The position numbers and the translations under genes are program-made. A stretch of DNA of 29,475 nt from DATESG01 sp035270925 (GTDB lineage: Bacteria > Bacillota_I > Bacilli_A > RFN20 > CAG-826): the NCBI GenBank assembly GCA_035270925.1, contig DATESG010000014.1, forward strand, positions 1-29,475. The letters are read 5' to 3'. Under the pieces are notes generated by a model, which was given only the letters and a program-made list of their open reading frames with translations, was not told the origin of the DNA and ran no database searches. Below, one piece after another: positions 13,488-21,075 of this stretch (positions are counted from its first letter, which is position 1; each line of letters begins with the position of its first letter).

Positions 13488-14303
13488 ATGTTTTTAATCA
13501 ATGGCGTTAATTACGGAGACTTTAACTTTTGGATAAATTTTGCCGCAATCGCAGTCTTACTTCTAACGTTAAATATTTTTTATCTTAAACATTTACGACG
13601 TATATTTATCACAGCAACCTTTTTTATTTTAACTCCTGTTTCTTTAGCACTCTTCGCTTTTGGTTACACGGAAGCTTTTTTTGTTGCTATCGCTTTAATT
13701 ATTGTAGCAACGATTGTTTTTACCGTCACAAATATTCCCGACTTTCGCCCTCTTACAGGTAACCCACTGAAGAAAGATGCGATGTTTTTAGGAATCCCCC
13801 TTAAAGGTCGTTGGGGTAAGAAAAAGCATGTCAAAATTTATGATCGTGACGCAGTCTTCCATGAATTGGAAAATGCAATCGACAGTCTCACAAAAACGAA
13901 AACGGGTGCTTTAATTACAATTGAAAGAACAACACCACTTGATGATGTTATTCGTAACGGCACAATAATTAATGCTGCAGTTAGCAGTCCATTATTACTA
14001 AGTATTTTTTATAAGGGTACAGTTTTACATGATGGTGCAGTGATTATTCGCGATAACATGATTATCGCCGCTAGTGTATATTTTCCTCCCTCAACCAAAC
14101 CTCTAGCAGGTAAAGTTGGTTCTAGACACCGTGCCGCCTTGGGCATCAGCGAAATTAGCGATTCAGTGACGATTGTTGTTAGTGAAGAAACAGGACGGAT
14201 ATCAATCGCCTATAAAGGCTTACTACAATCGGTACCACGCGATAACTTTATACGTATCTTGACAGATTATGTTGATATGGGTCTTGAAGAAAAGGAAAAA
14301 TAG
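13488..14303 (+). CDS. cdaA: Membrane diadenylate cyclase
   Basis: CdaA makes c-di-AMP from two ATP; the messenger controls potassium, osmotic balance and cell wall state in Bacillota. Three N-terminal membrane helices lie at about residues 14-33, 38-58 and 61-82. The cytoplasmic DAC (DisA_N) domain spans about 115-260 and keeps both catalytic motifs, DGA at 182-184 (LHDGAVIIRD) and RHR at 213-215 (GSRHRAALG). I chose the ATG at 13488 because AAGGTGGT stands 7 bases upstream; a GTG at 13476 lies within that site. glmM follows after two bases. The regulator gene cdaR (ybbR), which usually sits between the two, is absent. Confidence 0.96.
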   Translation: MFLINGVNYGDFNFWINFAAIAVLLLTLNIFYLKHLRRIFITATFFILTPVSLALFAFGYTEAFFVAIALIIVATIVFTVTNIPDFRPLTGNPLKKDAMFLGIPLKGRWGKKKHVKIYDRDAVFHELENAIDSLTKTKTGALITIERTTPLDDVIRNGTIINAAVSSPLLLSIFYKGTVLHDGAVIIRDNMIIAASVYFPPSTKPLAGKVGSRHRAALGISEISDSVTIVVSEETGRISIAYKGLLQSVPRDNFIRILTDYVDMGLEEKEK

Positions 14304-14305
14304 AT

Positions 14306-15637
14306 ATGGGAAAATATTTTGGTACAGATGGCGTTAGAGGTCCAGCTAATGACGTACTCGATAGTAACTTAGCCTATAGAATTGGTCGTTATCTTGGAAG
14401 CCTTACGCGCAACGGACGAGGTCCTAAAATTCTAATTTCACGTGACACAAGATTAAGTGGCCAGATGTTATTGGCCGGTTTAACGAGTGGAATTCTCACT
14501 AGTGGGGGCCATGTTTATGATATTGGAATTTCGACAACCCCAAGCGTATCTTATTTAGTGAAAACAAAAGGTTATGATTTTGGCATTATGATTAGTGCCT
14601 CTCACAATCCTTTTTATGATAATGGTATTAAAGTTTTTTCTCGCGATGGAACTAAAATTTCCGAAGAGATTGAAGATAAAATCGAAGAGTATATCGACAG
14701 CGTGAAAGATCACCTACCACTTGCAAAAAATAATAAAGTCGGCCGTTCCTTTTATGTTCCAGAACTAGTTGAAGAATATATTAACTTTATTGTTGCGACC
14801 AAAGAACATGATTGTCAATTACGTCTTCTAGTGGACTCTGCTAATGGTTCAGCAAGTAATATTGCTCCTCGTGTTTTTGCCCATACTAATTTCAATATTG
14901 ATTACATTGGCGATGAACCAAACGGGATTAATATTAATCTCAAATGTGGATCGACACATTTGGACCTTTTAAAACAAGGAATGGCGACAGGCAGTTATGA
15001 TTTAGGAATTGCTTTTGATGGCGATGCTGACCGGGTCCTTTTAGTTGATAAGGATGGTCGTGAGATTAACGGCGACTTTATTCTTTATCTATTAGCGAAA
15101 TCGCTAAAAGCGCAAGGCAAATTAGCCAAAGATACTGTCGTGATTACGGTCATGTCTAATCTGGGGCTCATTAGAGCCTTAGAAAAAGAAGAGATCGCTT
15201 GTAAAATTGTCGATGTCGGGGACAAATACATTCAAGCTGAAATTCTTGAGCACGGTTATAGTTTAGGCGGCGAGCAAAGTGGCCACATTATCATCGGTCA
15301 CATTCTTAATACGGGTGATGGAGTATTAAGTGCTCTGCAAATTCTAAACATTCTGGCTGAACATGAATCGGTCGAAGAAGCCTTCTCAGGTTTCAAAAAA
15401 TTCCCACAAAAATTAACAAACGTGACGGTAGACAATAAAGATGCCGTAATTGAACATGAGGGCTTAAAAGACCTTATTGAAAAACAAACTAAATTGCTTA
15501 ATGGCAATGGGCGTATCCTTGTTCGCAAAAGTGGAACTGAGCCCTATGTTCGCGTGATGGTCGAAGCGCAAGATTTAGAATTATGCGAAAAGACCTGTGA
15601 CCTACTCGTTAAGTATATTATGAGTCTCGGCTTCTAA
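14306..15637 (+). CDS. glmM: Phosphoglucosamine mutase
   Basis: GlmM converts glucosamine-6-phosphate to glucosamine-1-phosphate on the way to UDP-GlcNAc for peptidoglycan and other glycans. The phosphorylated Ser is S99 in MISASHNP, the metal site is DGDADR at 238-243, and the phosphate-binding loop near the C-terminus is RKSGTEPYVRVM. The N-terminal KYFGTDGVRG is typical of GlmM rather than of general phosphomannomutases. At 443 residues it is full length. It starts two bases after cdaA; in other Bacillota CdaA binds GlmM, and GlmM inhibits it. I saw no clear terminator after it, so transcripts may run on into the mgtE leader. Confidence 0.96.
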   Translation: MGKYFGTDGVRGPANDVLDSNLAYRIGRYLGSLTRNGRGPKILISRDTRLSGQMLLAGLTSGILTSGGHVYDIGISTTPSVSYLVKTKGYDFGIMISASHNPFYDNGIKVFSRDGTKISEEIEDKIEEYIDSVKDHLPLAKNNKVGRSFYVPELVEEYINFIVATKEHDCQLRLLVDSANGSASNIAPRVFAHTNFNIDYIGDEPNGININLKCGSTHLDLLKQGMATGSYDLGIAFDGDADRVLLVDKDGREINGDFILYLLAKSLKAQGKLAKDTVVITVMSNLGLIRALEKEEIACKIVDVGDKYIQAEILEHGYSLGGEQSGHIIIGHILNTGDGVLSALQILNILAEHESVEEAFSGFKKFPQKLTNVTVDNKDAVIEHEGLKDLIEKQTKLLNGNGRILVRKSGTEPYVRVMVEAQDLELCEKTCDLLVKYIMSLGF

Positions 15638-15735
15638 TTTATATAGAAAATTTATTTTGTCGTTTTCATCTTATTTTGCCATTTTAAAGTTGTAATTAGT
15701 CAGGGTTTTTGATTAACTAATAGTATCAAATAGAG

Positions 15736-15894
15736 AAGGAGGAAAATGTGATGGAACCTAGTCATGAGCGAAGTAGCAACGATAACCTGGACAATAAATG
15801 CCCGACAATTTTGAACTCGCTCATCATAAATGTGTCCTAGCGTTTTCTTACCCAGGTTATCCCCTTTTCAATGTTTATCAAAGGAGGTATAACT
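15736..15894 (+). promoter_or_regulatory. Structured mgtE leader with interleaved complementary pairs
   Basis: Two long, perfect complementary pairs are interleaved. ATGAGCGA (15764-15771) matches TCGCTCAT (15817-15824), and GATAACCTGG (15781-15790) matches CCAGGTTATC (15852-15861). The order A-B-A'-B' allows a pseudoknot with 8-bp and 10-bp stems, or two competing folds. A further alternative stem joins CTGGACA (15787-15793) to TGTCC-T-AG (15833-15840). CCCCTTTT (15861-15868) can pair at seven of eight positions with the mgtE ribosome site AAAGGAGG (15880-15887). A, B and A' lie inside a 29-codon reading frame. I could not match the M-box consensus. No clear promoter was found; TAGTCA-18-TAGTAT ending at 15726 is the best guess. 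Confidence 0.65.
15751..15840 (+). CDS. Candidate 29-aa leader peptide upstream of mgtE
   Basis: A reading frame of 29 codons begins at the ATG at 15751, 8 bases after a perfect AAGGAGG (15736-15742); a GTG at 15748 is an alternative in-frame start. The peptide begins MEPSHERSSNDNLDNKCP and ends INVS. It ends 54 bases before the mgtE start codon. The acidic, proline-containing N-terminus recalls MgtL leader peptides (MEP or MDP starts) ahead of mgtA in enterobacteria, where low Mg2+ destabilises the translating ribosome; that parallel is inference. Translation would melt the A, B and A' segments, so the peptide could couple ribosome progress to leader folding. It could also be a chance frame behind a chance AGGAGG. 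Confidence 0.5.
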   Translation: MEPSHERSSNDNLDNKCPTILNSLIINVS

Positions 15895-17220
15895 ATGAAT
15901 GAATTTGAATTACTCAATAATGAAATAAGTTTAGCTGAAAAGAAAAAAATACTCAAAACAATGAATGAAGTCGATATTGCGGAGCTTTTCGAGCATCTGC
16001 CACCCGCTGATGCTGTAAAGTTTTTTCGTTTGCTTGTAAAAGATAAGGCCGCTGAAGTCTTTGCCTATCTTTCAAGTAATGCCCAACAAGAGCTAGTTAA
16101 TCGTTTTACCGATAAAGAGATTAACTTTGTCATGACTGAGCTATTCGCGGATGACGCTGTGGACTTTATTGAAGAAATGCCAGCAAGTGTTGTCACAAGA
16201 ATTTTAAAACATACTGAACCAGGTAAAAGGGCAATTATTAATCAGTTAATGAATTACCCTGAAGATTCAATTGGTTCGGTAATGACGGTCGAGTTCGTTT
16301 CCCTTAAAATTGATGATACCGTCAAAATTGCACTTGAAAAAATTCGAAAAGAAGCAATTGATAAGGAAACAATTTATACACTATATGTTACTTCACCTGC
16401 CAAAAAACTTCTCGGAGTTGTCGAAGCGAGACACTTATTGATTAATGAAGAAACAATCCTAATCAAAGATATCATGAGTACCGACTTTGTTAAAGCTACG
16501 ACGACCGATGATAAAGAACGGCTTGTTGCGATTTTTAACAAATATCCGATTCTCGCCCTACCGATTACTGATTCTGAGGATCGACTCGTCGGAATTGTCA
16601 CGCATGATGATGCGATGCAAGTTATTAAAGAGGAATTCTCCGAAGACTTCGAATTAGTTGGTAAACTAAAAACTTCTGATCGACCTTACCTCACTGATAA
16701 CCCTTTCCATCTTGCACGAAACCGTTTTGTCTGGTTATTAGTGTTAATGATCTCAGCGACCCTAACAGGCTCAATTATACAGTCATTTGAAGAAGCAATT
16801 GTTATTGTTCCAACCCTGGTAACCTTTATTCCGATGTTGATGGATACTGGAGGTAATGCTGGCTCACAGGCCTCAACCCTCGTGATTAGAGGTATTGCCC
16901 TTGATGAGATTAGACCAAGGGACGGGTTCAAAATATTTTTGAAAGAAGTAAGCGTTAGTCTTATTGTCGGTGTCGGCCTCGCGCTAATAAACTTTATAAG
17001 AATTTGGATTCAATTTGATATTAAGCTTGCGGCCGTCGTTTCCATTACAGTCCTCCTTGTCGTCTTTATGTCTAAAACAATTGGTGCGATGCTCCCACTG
17101 CTTGCGACAAAGCTAAAATTAGACCCGGCCCTAATGGTCGCGCCACTGATTACTACTATTGTTGATGCCGGCGCGTTAGCAGCCTTCTTCCTCATCGCCA
17201 AACTAATTCTTAAAATCTAA
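15895..17220 (+). CDS. mgtE: MgtE-type magnesium transporter
   Basis: MgtE is a homodimeric Mg2+ channel gated by cytoplasmic Mg2+. Residues about 1-130 form the helical N domain (MNEVDIAELFEHLPPADAVKFFRLL), about 135-255 hold two CBS domains (IGSVMT..., then DIMSTDFVKATT and ALPITDSEDRLVGIVTHDDAM), and five membrane helices follow from about residue 275. The pore segment MLMDTGGNAGSQAST is intact. I chose the ATG at 15895 (441 aa) because AAAGGAGG at 15880-15887 stands 7 bases before it; an in-frame ATG at 15871 has no ribosome site. The structured leader suggests Mg2+-responsive or translation-coupled control. Confidence 0.96.
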   Translation: MNEFELLNNEISLAEKKKILKTMNEVDIAELFEHLPPADAVKFFRLLVKDKAAEVFAYLSSNAQQELVNRFTDKEINFVMTELFADDAVDFIEEMPASVVTRILKHTEPGKRAIINQLMNYPEDSIGSVMTVEFVSLKIDDTVKIALEKIRKEAIDKETIYTLYVTSPAKKLLGVVEARHLLINEETILIKDIMSTDFVKATTTDDKERLVAIFNKYPILALPITDSEDRLVGIVTHDDAMQVIKEEFSEDFELVGKLKTSDRPYLTDNPFHLARNRFVWLLVLMISATLTGSIIQSFEEAIVIVPTLVTFIPMLMDTGGNAGSQASTLVIRGIALDEIRPRDGFKIFLKEVSVSLIVGVGLALINFIRIWIQFDIKLAAVVSITVLLVVFMSKTIGAMLPLLATKLKLDPALMVAPLITTIVDAGALAAFFLIAKLILKI

Positions 17221-17254
17221 TAAAGACTATCACACAAAAAAACATTCTTACAAA

Positions 17255-17287
17255 TTAAAAAAGGCTTCATATGAAGCCTTCTTTTTT
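17255..17287. terminator. Bidirectional terminator between mgtE and the thioredoxin-like gene
   Basis: AAGGCTTCAT-ATGAAGCCTT (17261-17280) is a perfect palindrome that folds as an 8-bp stem with an ATAT loop. CTTTTTT follows on the + strand and an A-run precedes it, serving both converging genes. Confidence 0.92.
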
Positions 17288-17298
17288 GTCGAACTTAA

Positions 17299-18075
17299 TT
17301 AAGCAGCAAAGTCGTTCGCGTAGAGCCAAGCATCGCTGAGGAATGCGGCTTTTTGAACTGAAGTATCACCTTTAATGTTAATAAACACGTTGGTAACACC
17401 ACCATTGCCGATTGGAGAAGTGGCAGTAAAGTCCACTAAAAGCACGGTTGGAGTTAGAAATTGACTTATATCAGCGCCTTCAATCTTTTCGATTGTTGCA
17501 TCATCAATTTCACCATTTAAATAGTAGTTACTATTTTGGGCGGCTGAAGCATAACCTTCAAAGTAGATAATGTTACGATCTAAGAAAGCTTCGAATGCAC
17601 TTGTAGCAGTTGAGTTTTCTTCTTTCCAGTCTTCATTGGTGTCTTGTTTGACATCAATTGTTTTAAGGGAGAAGTTTGAACCACCTAAAGCATCTTTCTT
17701 ATAGGTTGAGAGTTTTTCAAATCCTTCACGGGCGGACTCACAGGCACTGCAGCCCTCTTGTGAGAATAATAAGAAGAACTTTTGTCCATCTAATGTATCG
17801 CTGTCGCCGTTTTCATTTGCATAAATCTCGTCTAATAATTTTTGAGCGGGACTGTTGGTGGAACCTTTAAGAGTGACTTGAAACTTTTTATAGTATTCTT
17901 GCGCACTGTTACGACGATCATTAATCGAGTTAATTCCATCAACAATTGATGGGATTGAGAAGATGATCGCGAAAATTACTCCGACAATTAGTAGCGGTTG
18001 AATCCATGCAGTATCTTTGATCCAACGGCCGATGCGGACAAAAAATTGTCCTAGAGCTGATAAAACTTTTTTCAT
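17299..18075 (-). CDS. Membrane-tethered thioredoxin-fold protein
   Basis: The 258-aa protein has a basic N-terminus and one membrane helix at about residues 25-45 (WIQPLLIVGVIFAIIFSIPS), with the rest probably outside the cytoplasm. The outer part reads as a thioredoxin fold: FFLLFSQEGCSACESAREGF with the active CxxC at C109 and C112 (CSAC), and a cis-Pro-like TPT at 208-210 in SQFLTPTVLLVDF. A long insertion separates the two. It is probably a thiol oxidoreductase acting on exported proteins, but no partner such as CcdA or DsbB lies nearby. AGGAGG precedes the ATG. Its promoter carries a perfect 9-1-9 palindrome over the -10 box. Confidence 0.78.
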   Translation of the reverse strand: MKKVLSALGQFFVRIGRWIKDTAWIQPLLIVGVIFAIIFSIPSIVDGINSINDRRNSAQEYYKKFQVTLKGSTNSPAQKLLDEIYANENGDSDTLDGQKFFLLFSQEGCSACESAREGFEKLSTYKKDALGGSNFSLKTIDVKQDTNEDWKEENSTATSAFEAFLDRNIIYFEGYASAAQNSNYYLNGEIDDATIEKIEGADISQFLTPTVLLVDFTATSPIGNGGVTNVFINIKGDTSVQKAAFLSDAWLYANDFAA

Positions 18076-18085
18076 GTATAACCTC

Positions 18086-18104
18086 CTATATTTTTAAAAT
18101 ATAG
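18086..18104. promoter_or_regulatory. Perfect 9-1-9 palindrome over the -10 box
   Basis: CTATATTTTTAAAATATAG is a perfect inverted repeat with one central base. It covers the whole -10 box of the thioredoxin-like gene and runs up to its AGGAGG site, so a bound dimer would block polymerase. The regulator is unknown; an mRNA hairpin is less likely because the element starts upstream of the predicted transcript. Confidence 0.5.
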
Positions 18105-18125
18105 CATTACTATAATAACATCCAA
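18098..18125 (-). promoter_or_regulatory. Promoter of the thioredoxin-like gene
   Basis: On the minus strand, TTGGAT (18125-18120), 16 bp and an extended -10 (TGC then TATATT, 18103-18098) form a good promoter. Confidence 0.6.
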
Positions 18126-18180
18126 GTAATACCATTTCAACAACTAAAGTTAATCTTTTTTGCCATTATTTATATTTAGT

Positions 18181-18209
18181 TTGAATAATAAAATTATTAC
18201 AATTATAAT
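18181..18209 (+). promoter_or_regulatory. Strong promoter of the yitT-like gene
   Basis: TTGAAT (18181-18186), an exact 17-bp spacer and a perfect TATAAT (18204-18209). The expected start near 18216 leaves a leader of about 13 bases containing the AGAGG site. Confidence 0.75.
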
Positions 18210-18228
18210 CAATGTCAGAGGTTTAAGT

Positions 18229-19263
18229 ATGGCAAAAAAATTCAAATTTGTCGAGTTTTATTACAACTACACGAATGAGCATCCACGGATGCGAATTATC
18301 GGAGAATATTCGTTTATTATCTTCATGTGTTTACTCTCTTCATTTACTTACGCGCTCGCGTATCGTATTTTTATTGCCCCTGACTTAACCGGAAGTTATG
18401 GAATTCAAATCCACTTCGTTAGTGGCGGGGTTTCCGGACTTGCACAAAACTTTGTAAAAATAATTTATGATATTTTTGGAATCCGCTTTTTAAATCCGAA
18501 TCATCTGCAATCAATTTTATATTTTGTTTTAAATATCCCAGTTATTTTATTGGGCTGGTTTAAAATTGGTAAACAATTCACAATTTTCTCTTTACTCAAC
18601 GTTGCGCTCACTTCAATCTTTATTAGTATTATCCCTGTCACATGGGATCACGCGGTAATTTATGATTCACAACTAACGAGAACGCTCTTCGCCGGGATCC
18701 TCGCAGGACTTAGTGCGGCTTTTGCCTTTAAGGCCAACGTCAGTAGTGGCGGCATGGATATTGTTGCCTACTACTTTGCCAATCGTAAAAGTGAAGGGGT
18801 TGGCAAATACTCAATCATCACAAACTCCTTTGTGTTTGGCCTATTTTTTATACTAAACCTTATTCATCCAGATGCTGTCATTAATGAAAACATTAACGTT
18901 GTAGGTATTACATCAGTTAGTTTGGCGATTACTAGTTTGATTTCTTCGGTTATTTATACATTCATGAATGCGTTTGTCGTCGACCTAATTAATGTTAGAA
19001 ATAAAAAGACGCAGGTGCAAATAACGAGCAACGATAGCGAACTTGCTAAAAAACTTATTGTTGCCTTCCCGCATGGAGCCACAACTGTTCAAGGAGTGGG
19101 AGCCTATACTGGGCAACCAAAGTCGATTGTGTATATGACTGTTTCCTCAAATGAAACGGCACGTTTGGTTAAATTTGTGCAGGAAATCGACCCACATGCT
19201 TTTATTAACGTGCTAGTCCTTCGTCAAGTCTTTGGTCGTTTCTACATTAAACCAGTCAAATAA
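18229..19263 (+). CDS. YitT family membrane protein
   Basis: This family has an N-terminal membrane domain (DUF161, two repeats) and a C-terminal cytoplasmic DUF2179 domain; its function is not settled, though transport is likely. Here five or six hydrophobic helices lie between residues about 25 and 255. The family motif SGGVSGLAQ occurs in the first repeat and its counterpart NVSSGGMDIVAYY in the second. The C-terminal part (QVQITSNDSELAKKLIVAFPHGATTVQGVGAYTG) fits DUF2179. I chose the ATG at 18229 (344 aa) because AGAGG is correctly spaced and the upstream residues overlap the promoter. A terminator closes the gene. Confidence 0.93.
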   Translation: MAKKFKFVEFYYNYTNEHPRMRIIGEYSFIIFMCLLSSFTYALAYRIFIAPDLTGSYGIQIHFVSGGVSGLAQNFVKIIYDIFGIRFLNPNHLQSILYFVLNIPVILLGWFKIGKQFTIFSLLNVALTSIFISIIPVTWDHAVIYDSQLTRTLFAGILAGLSAAFAFKANVSSGGMDIVAYYFANRKSEGVGKYSIITNSFVFGLFFILNLIHPDAVINENINVVGITSVSLAITSLISSVIYTFMNAFVVDLINVRNKKTQVQITSNDSELAKKLIVAFPHGATTVQGVGAYTGQPKSIVYMTVSSNETARLVKFVQEIDPHAFINVLVLRQVFGRFYIKPVK

Positions 19264-19281
19264 CGCAATATTTATCAATAG

Positions 19282-19304
19282 GGCCTTAGCTAATAAGGCC
19301 TTTT
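19282..19304 (+). terminator. Terminator of the yitT-like gene
   Basis: A 7-bp stem (GGCCTTA, 19282-19288, with TAAGGCC, 19294-19300) and a 5-base loop are followed by TTTT. Confidence 0.8.
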
Positions 19305-19325
19305 AAATTGCAATCATTATAATGT

Positions 19326-19354
19326 TTTAAAAAAGAGTAGATAAGTACTATAAT
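19326..19354 (+). promoter_or_regulatory. Promoter of the 5'-nucleotidase lipoprotein
   Basis: TTTAAA (19326-19331), 17 bp and a perfect TATAAT (19349-19354). The AGAGGA ribosome site follows at about 19375-19380. Confidence 0.6.
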
Positions 19355-19384
19355 AAACAGGAAAAGCACACGAAAGAGGACTTT

Positions 19385-20968
19385 ATGAAATTAAAAACTT
19401 TAACCTTATTTATCGCGATTTTAATTAGTAGCTGTGGACCTAAAACCAGTGAAGTAAGTCAAGATAGCCTACCCTCAGCCTCAATCTCAACCTCAACCCC
19501 CCTAATCAGCGAGACCACAAGTGAGACCACGAGCCTTATCCCGAGTGAGTCTGAAATAAACACTTCAAGTGAAAATCCCGACAGCGTAACGCTCGACATC
19601 TATGCAATTAACGATATGCATGGCGCGGTCGTTGATAAAAACGGCAATGCAGGGATTGCAAAAACTTCAACCTATTTAAAAAATGCGAAGGTGGAAAAAG
19701 AAAACACTGTTTTTCTTTCAAGCGGAGACATGTGGCAAGGAAGTTCGGAATCCAATAATACAAAAGGCCTACTAGTTACAGATTGGATGAATGATCTTGG
19801 GTTTGAAAGCTTGACGCTTGGTAATCATGAATTTGATTGGCAAATCTCGACGATTGAAACTAATCAACAATTCGCGGAATTTCCTTTCTTAGCAATTAAT
19901 ATTTTCGACAATGACACAAATGAACCAGTCAGTTACAGTAAACCTTCAGTAATGATTGAACGTCAAGGCTTAAAAATTGGCATTATTGGGGCGATTGGCA
20001 ATGTGTACAGTTCGATTTTGAGTTATTGGGTTGAAGATGTACATTTTAAAACTGGCTCTGCCCTGACAAAATTAGTTAAGGATGAAGCAATCAAATTAAG
20101 AGAAGAGGGCGCGGATTTAATTATCTACTCAATGCACGCAGGCTATTCAAGTGGCGGAAGTACTTATCCAAGTCGGCCAAGCGTTTCTCCGCTTAGCGCC
20201 TCGGCAATTTCGAGTTTTTATGATTCCTCGTTAAGTGATGGATATGTTGATCTTGTCTTTGAAGGTCATACCCACCAAAAAACAGTCTACACTGATCCAT
20301 ATGGTGTTTATCACCTGCAAGCGGGTGGATACGGCGAAGCGATATCATATGTTAATTTAACTTTTGATAAAACTAGTGATCAATTTAGCGTTAATGAAGC
20401 TGACATGGTTTACACCAGTTCTTTTATTAACTTGGCGGAAGATGAATACACGAATGGTCTTTTTGACAAATATTCAGAACTGATTGGCGATATTTATTCG
20501 ACAATAGGCGCTAACGCCACGCAACGAAGTGGTGCTTATCTTGGTCAAGTTGTCGCGGACCTTTACATTGAAAAGGCCGTTGAGGTCTGGGAAGATTACG
20601 ACATTGTCCTCGGAGGCGGCTTCTTGCAATCAAGAGAACCTTATAGCTTAGCTCCAGGTGCGGTTAATGTTTCGATGGTTCAAGAACTATTTCCCTTTGA
20701 TAATAATTTAGTTCTTTGTTCAATCAGAGGTAGTGACTTACTCTCAAAATTCATCAATAGCAGTAATTCAAATTACTATGTTTCGTTTAGTGATTATGGT
20801 AATACAATTAGAAATAGTATTAGTAGTAGCGCCACTTACTATATTGTCGTTGATCAATATACGTCAGCCTACGCCCCTAATAATCTTACTGACGTTGTAA
20901 ATATGAATCCGCCGACTTTTGCCTATCAATTGCTTACTGAATACATAAGGGCTGGGGGGCTCGCTTAA
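19385..20968 (+). CDS. Secreted 5'-nucleotidase-type lipoprotein
   Basis: The protein is a two-domain metallophosphoesterase/5'-nucleotidase (UshA, YfkN kin) that probably releases phosphate and nucleosides from extracellular nucleotides. The signal peptide ends at a lipobox, ILISSC, with lipidated C17. A Ser/Thr-rich linker of about 45 residues carries it away from the membrane. The metal-binding motifs are complete: NDMHG, SGDMWQGS, LGNHEFDW, the His of YSMHAGYSSG, and FEGHTHQK. The C-terminal nucleotide-binding domain begins near RSGAYLGQVVADLY and includes DIVLGGGFLQSREPY and VQELFPFDNNLVL. At 527 residues it is the usual length, with no sortase or other anchor at the end. Confidence 0.93.
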   Translation: MKLKTLTLFIAILISSCGPKTSEVSQDSLPSASISTSTPLISETTSETTSLIPSESEINTSSENPDSVTLDIYAINDMHGAVVDKNGNAGIAKTSTYLKNAKVEKENTVFLSSGDMWQGSSESNNTKGLLVTDWMNDLGFESLTLGNHEFDWQISTIETNQQFAEFPFLAINIFDNDTNEPVSYSKPSVMIERQGLKIGIIGAIGNVYSSILSYWVEDVHFKTGSALTKLVKDEAIKLREEGADLIIYSMHAGYSSGGSTYPSRPSVSPLSASAISSFYDSSLSDGYVDLVFEGHTHQKTVYTDPYGVYHLQAGGYGEAISYVNLTFDKTSDQFSVNEADMVYTSSFINLAEDEYTNGLFDKYSELIGDIYSTIGANATQRSGAYLGQVVADLYIEKAVEVWEDYDIVLGGGFLQSREPYSLAPGAVNVSMVQELFPFDNNLVLCSIRGSDLLSKFINSSNSNYYVSFSDYGNTIRNSISSSATYYIVVDQYTSAYAPNNLTDVVNMNPPTFAYQLLTEYIRAGGLA

Positions 20969-20992
20969 AACTAGTTTTACAGCAAGTTGCGG

Positions 20993-21014
20993 GCGACAGA
21001 TGTATATCTATCGC
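20993..21014. other. Small hairpin after the nucleotidase gene
   Basis: GCGA-C-AGAT-GTAT-ATCT-A-TCGC forms an 8-bp stem with one mismatch and a 4-base loop, 24 bases after the stop codon. No T-run follows, so it is not a classical terminator; it may protect the mRNA 3' end or be chance. Confidence 0.35.
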
Positions 21015-21039
21015 AATTTAATCTCAAAAGCCAAACAAA

Positions 21040-21066
21040 AAAAGCATGATTTACACTCATGCTTTT
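21040..21066. terminator. Bidirectional terminator between the nucleotidase and glycosyltransferase genes
   Basis: A perfect 10-bp stem (AAAAGCATGA, 21040-21049, with TCATGCTTTT, 21057-21066) has a 7-base loop, with A-rich and T-rich flanks on the two sides. Confidence 0.9.
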
Positions 21067-21075
21067 CTATATTAG

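Noticed and set aside
15794..15832. Direct repeat ATAAATG (15794-15800 and 15826-15832) in the mgtE leader
   Set aside because: Seven AT-rich bases recur by chance too easily to call a repeat element.
15638..15894. An M-box (ykoK) Mg2+ riboswitch ahead of mgtE
   Set aside because: I could not find the conserved M-box core segments, and the pairs seen here have a different order. An Rfam search would settle it.
15871..15894. Starting mgtE at the ATG at 15871
   Set aside because: It has no ribosome site, and the strong AAAGGAGG lies inside the extra stretch, properly spaced for 15895.
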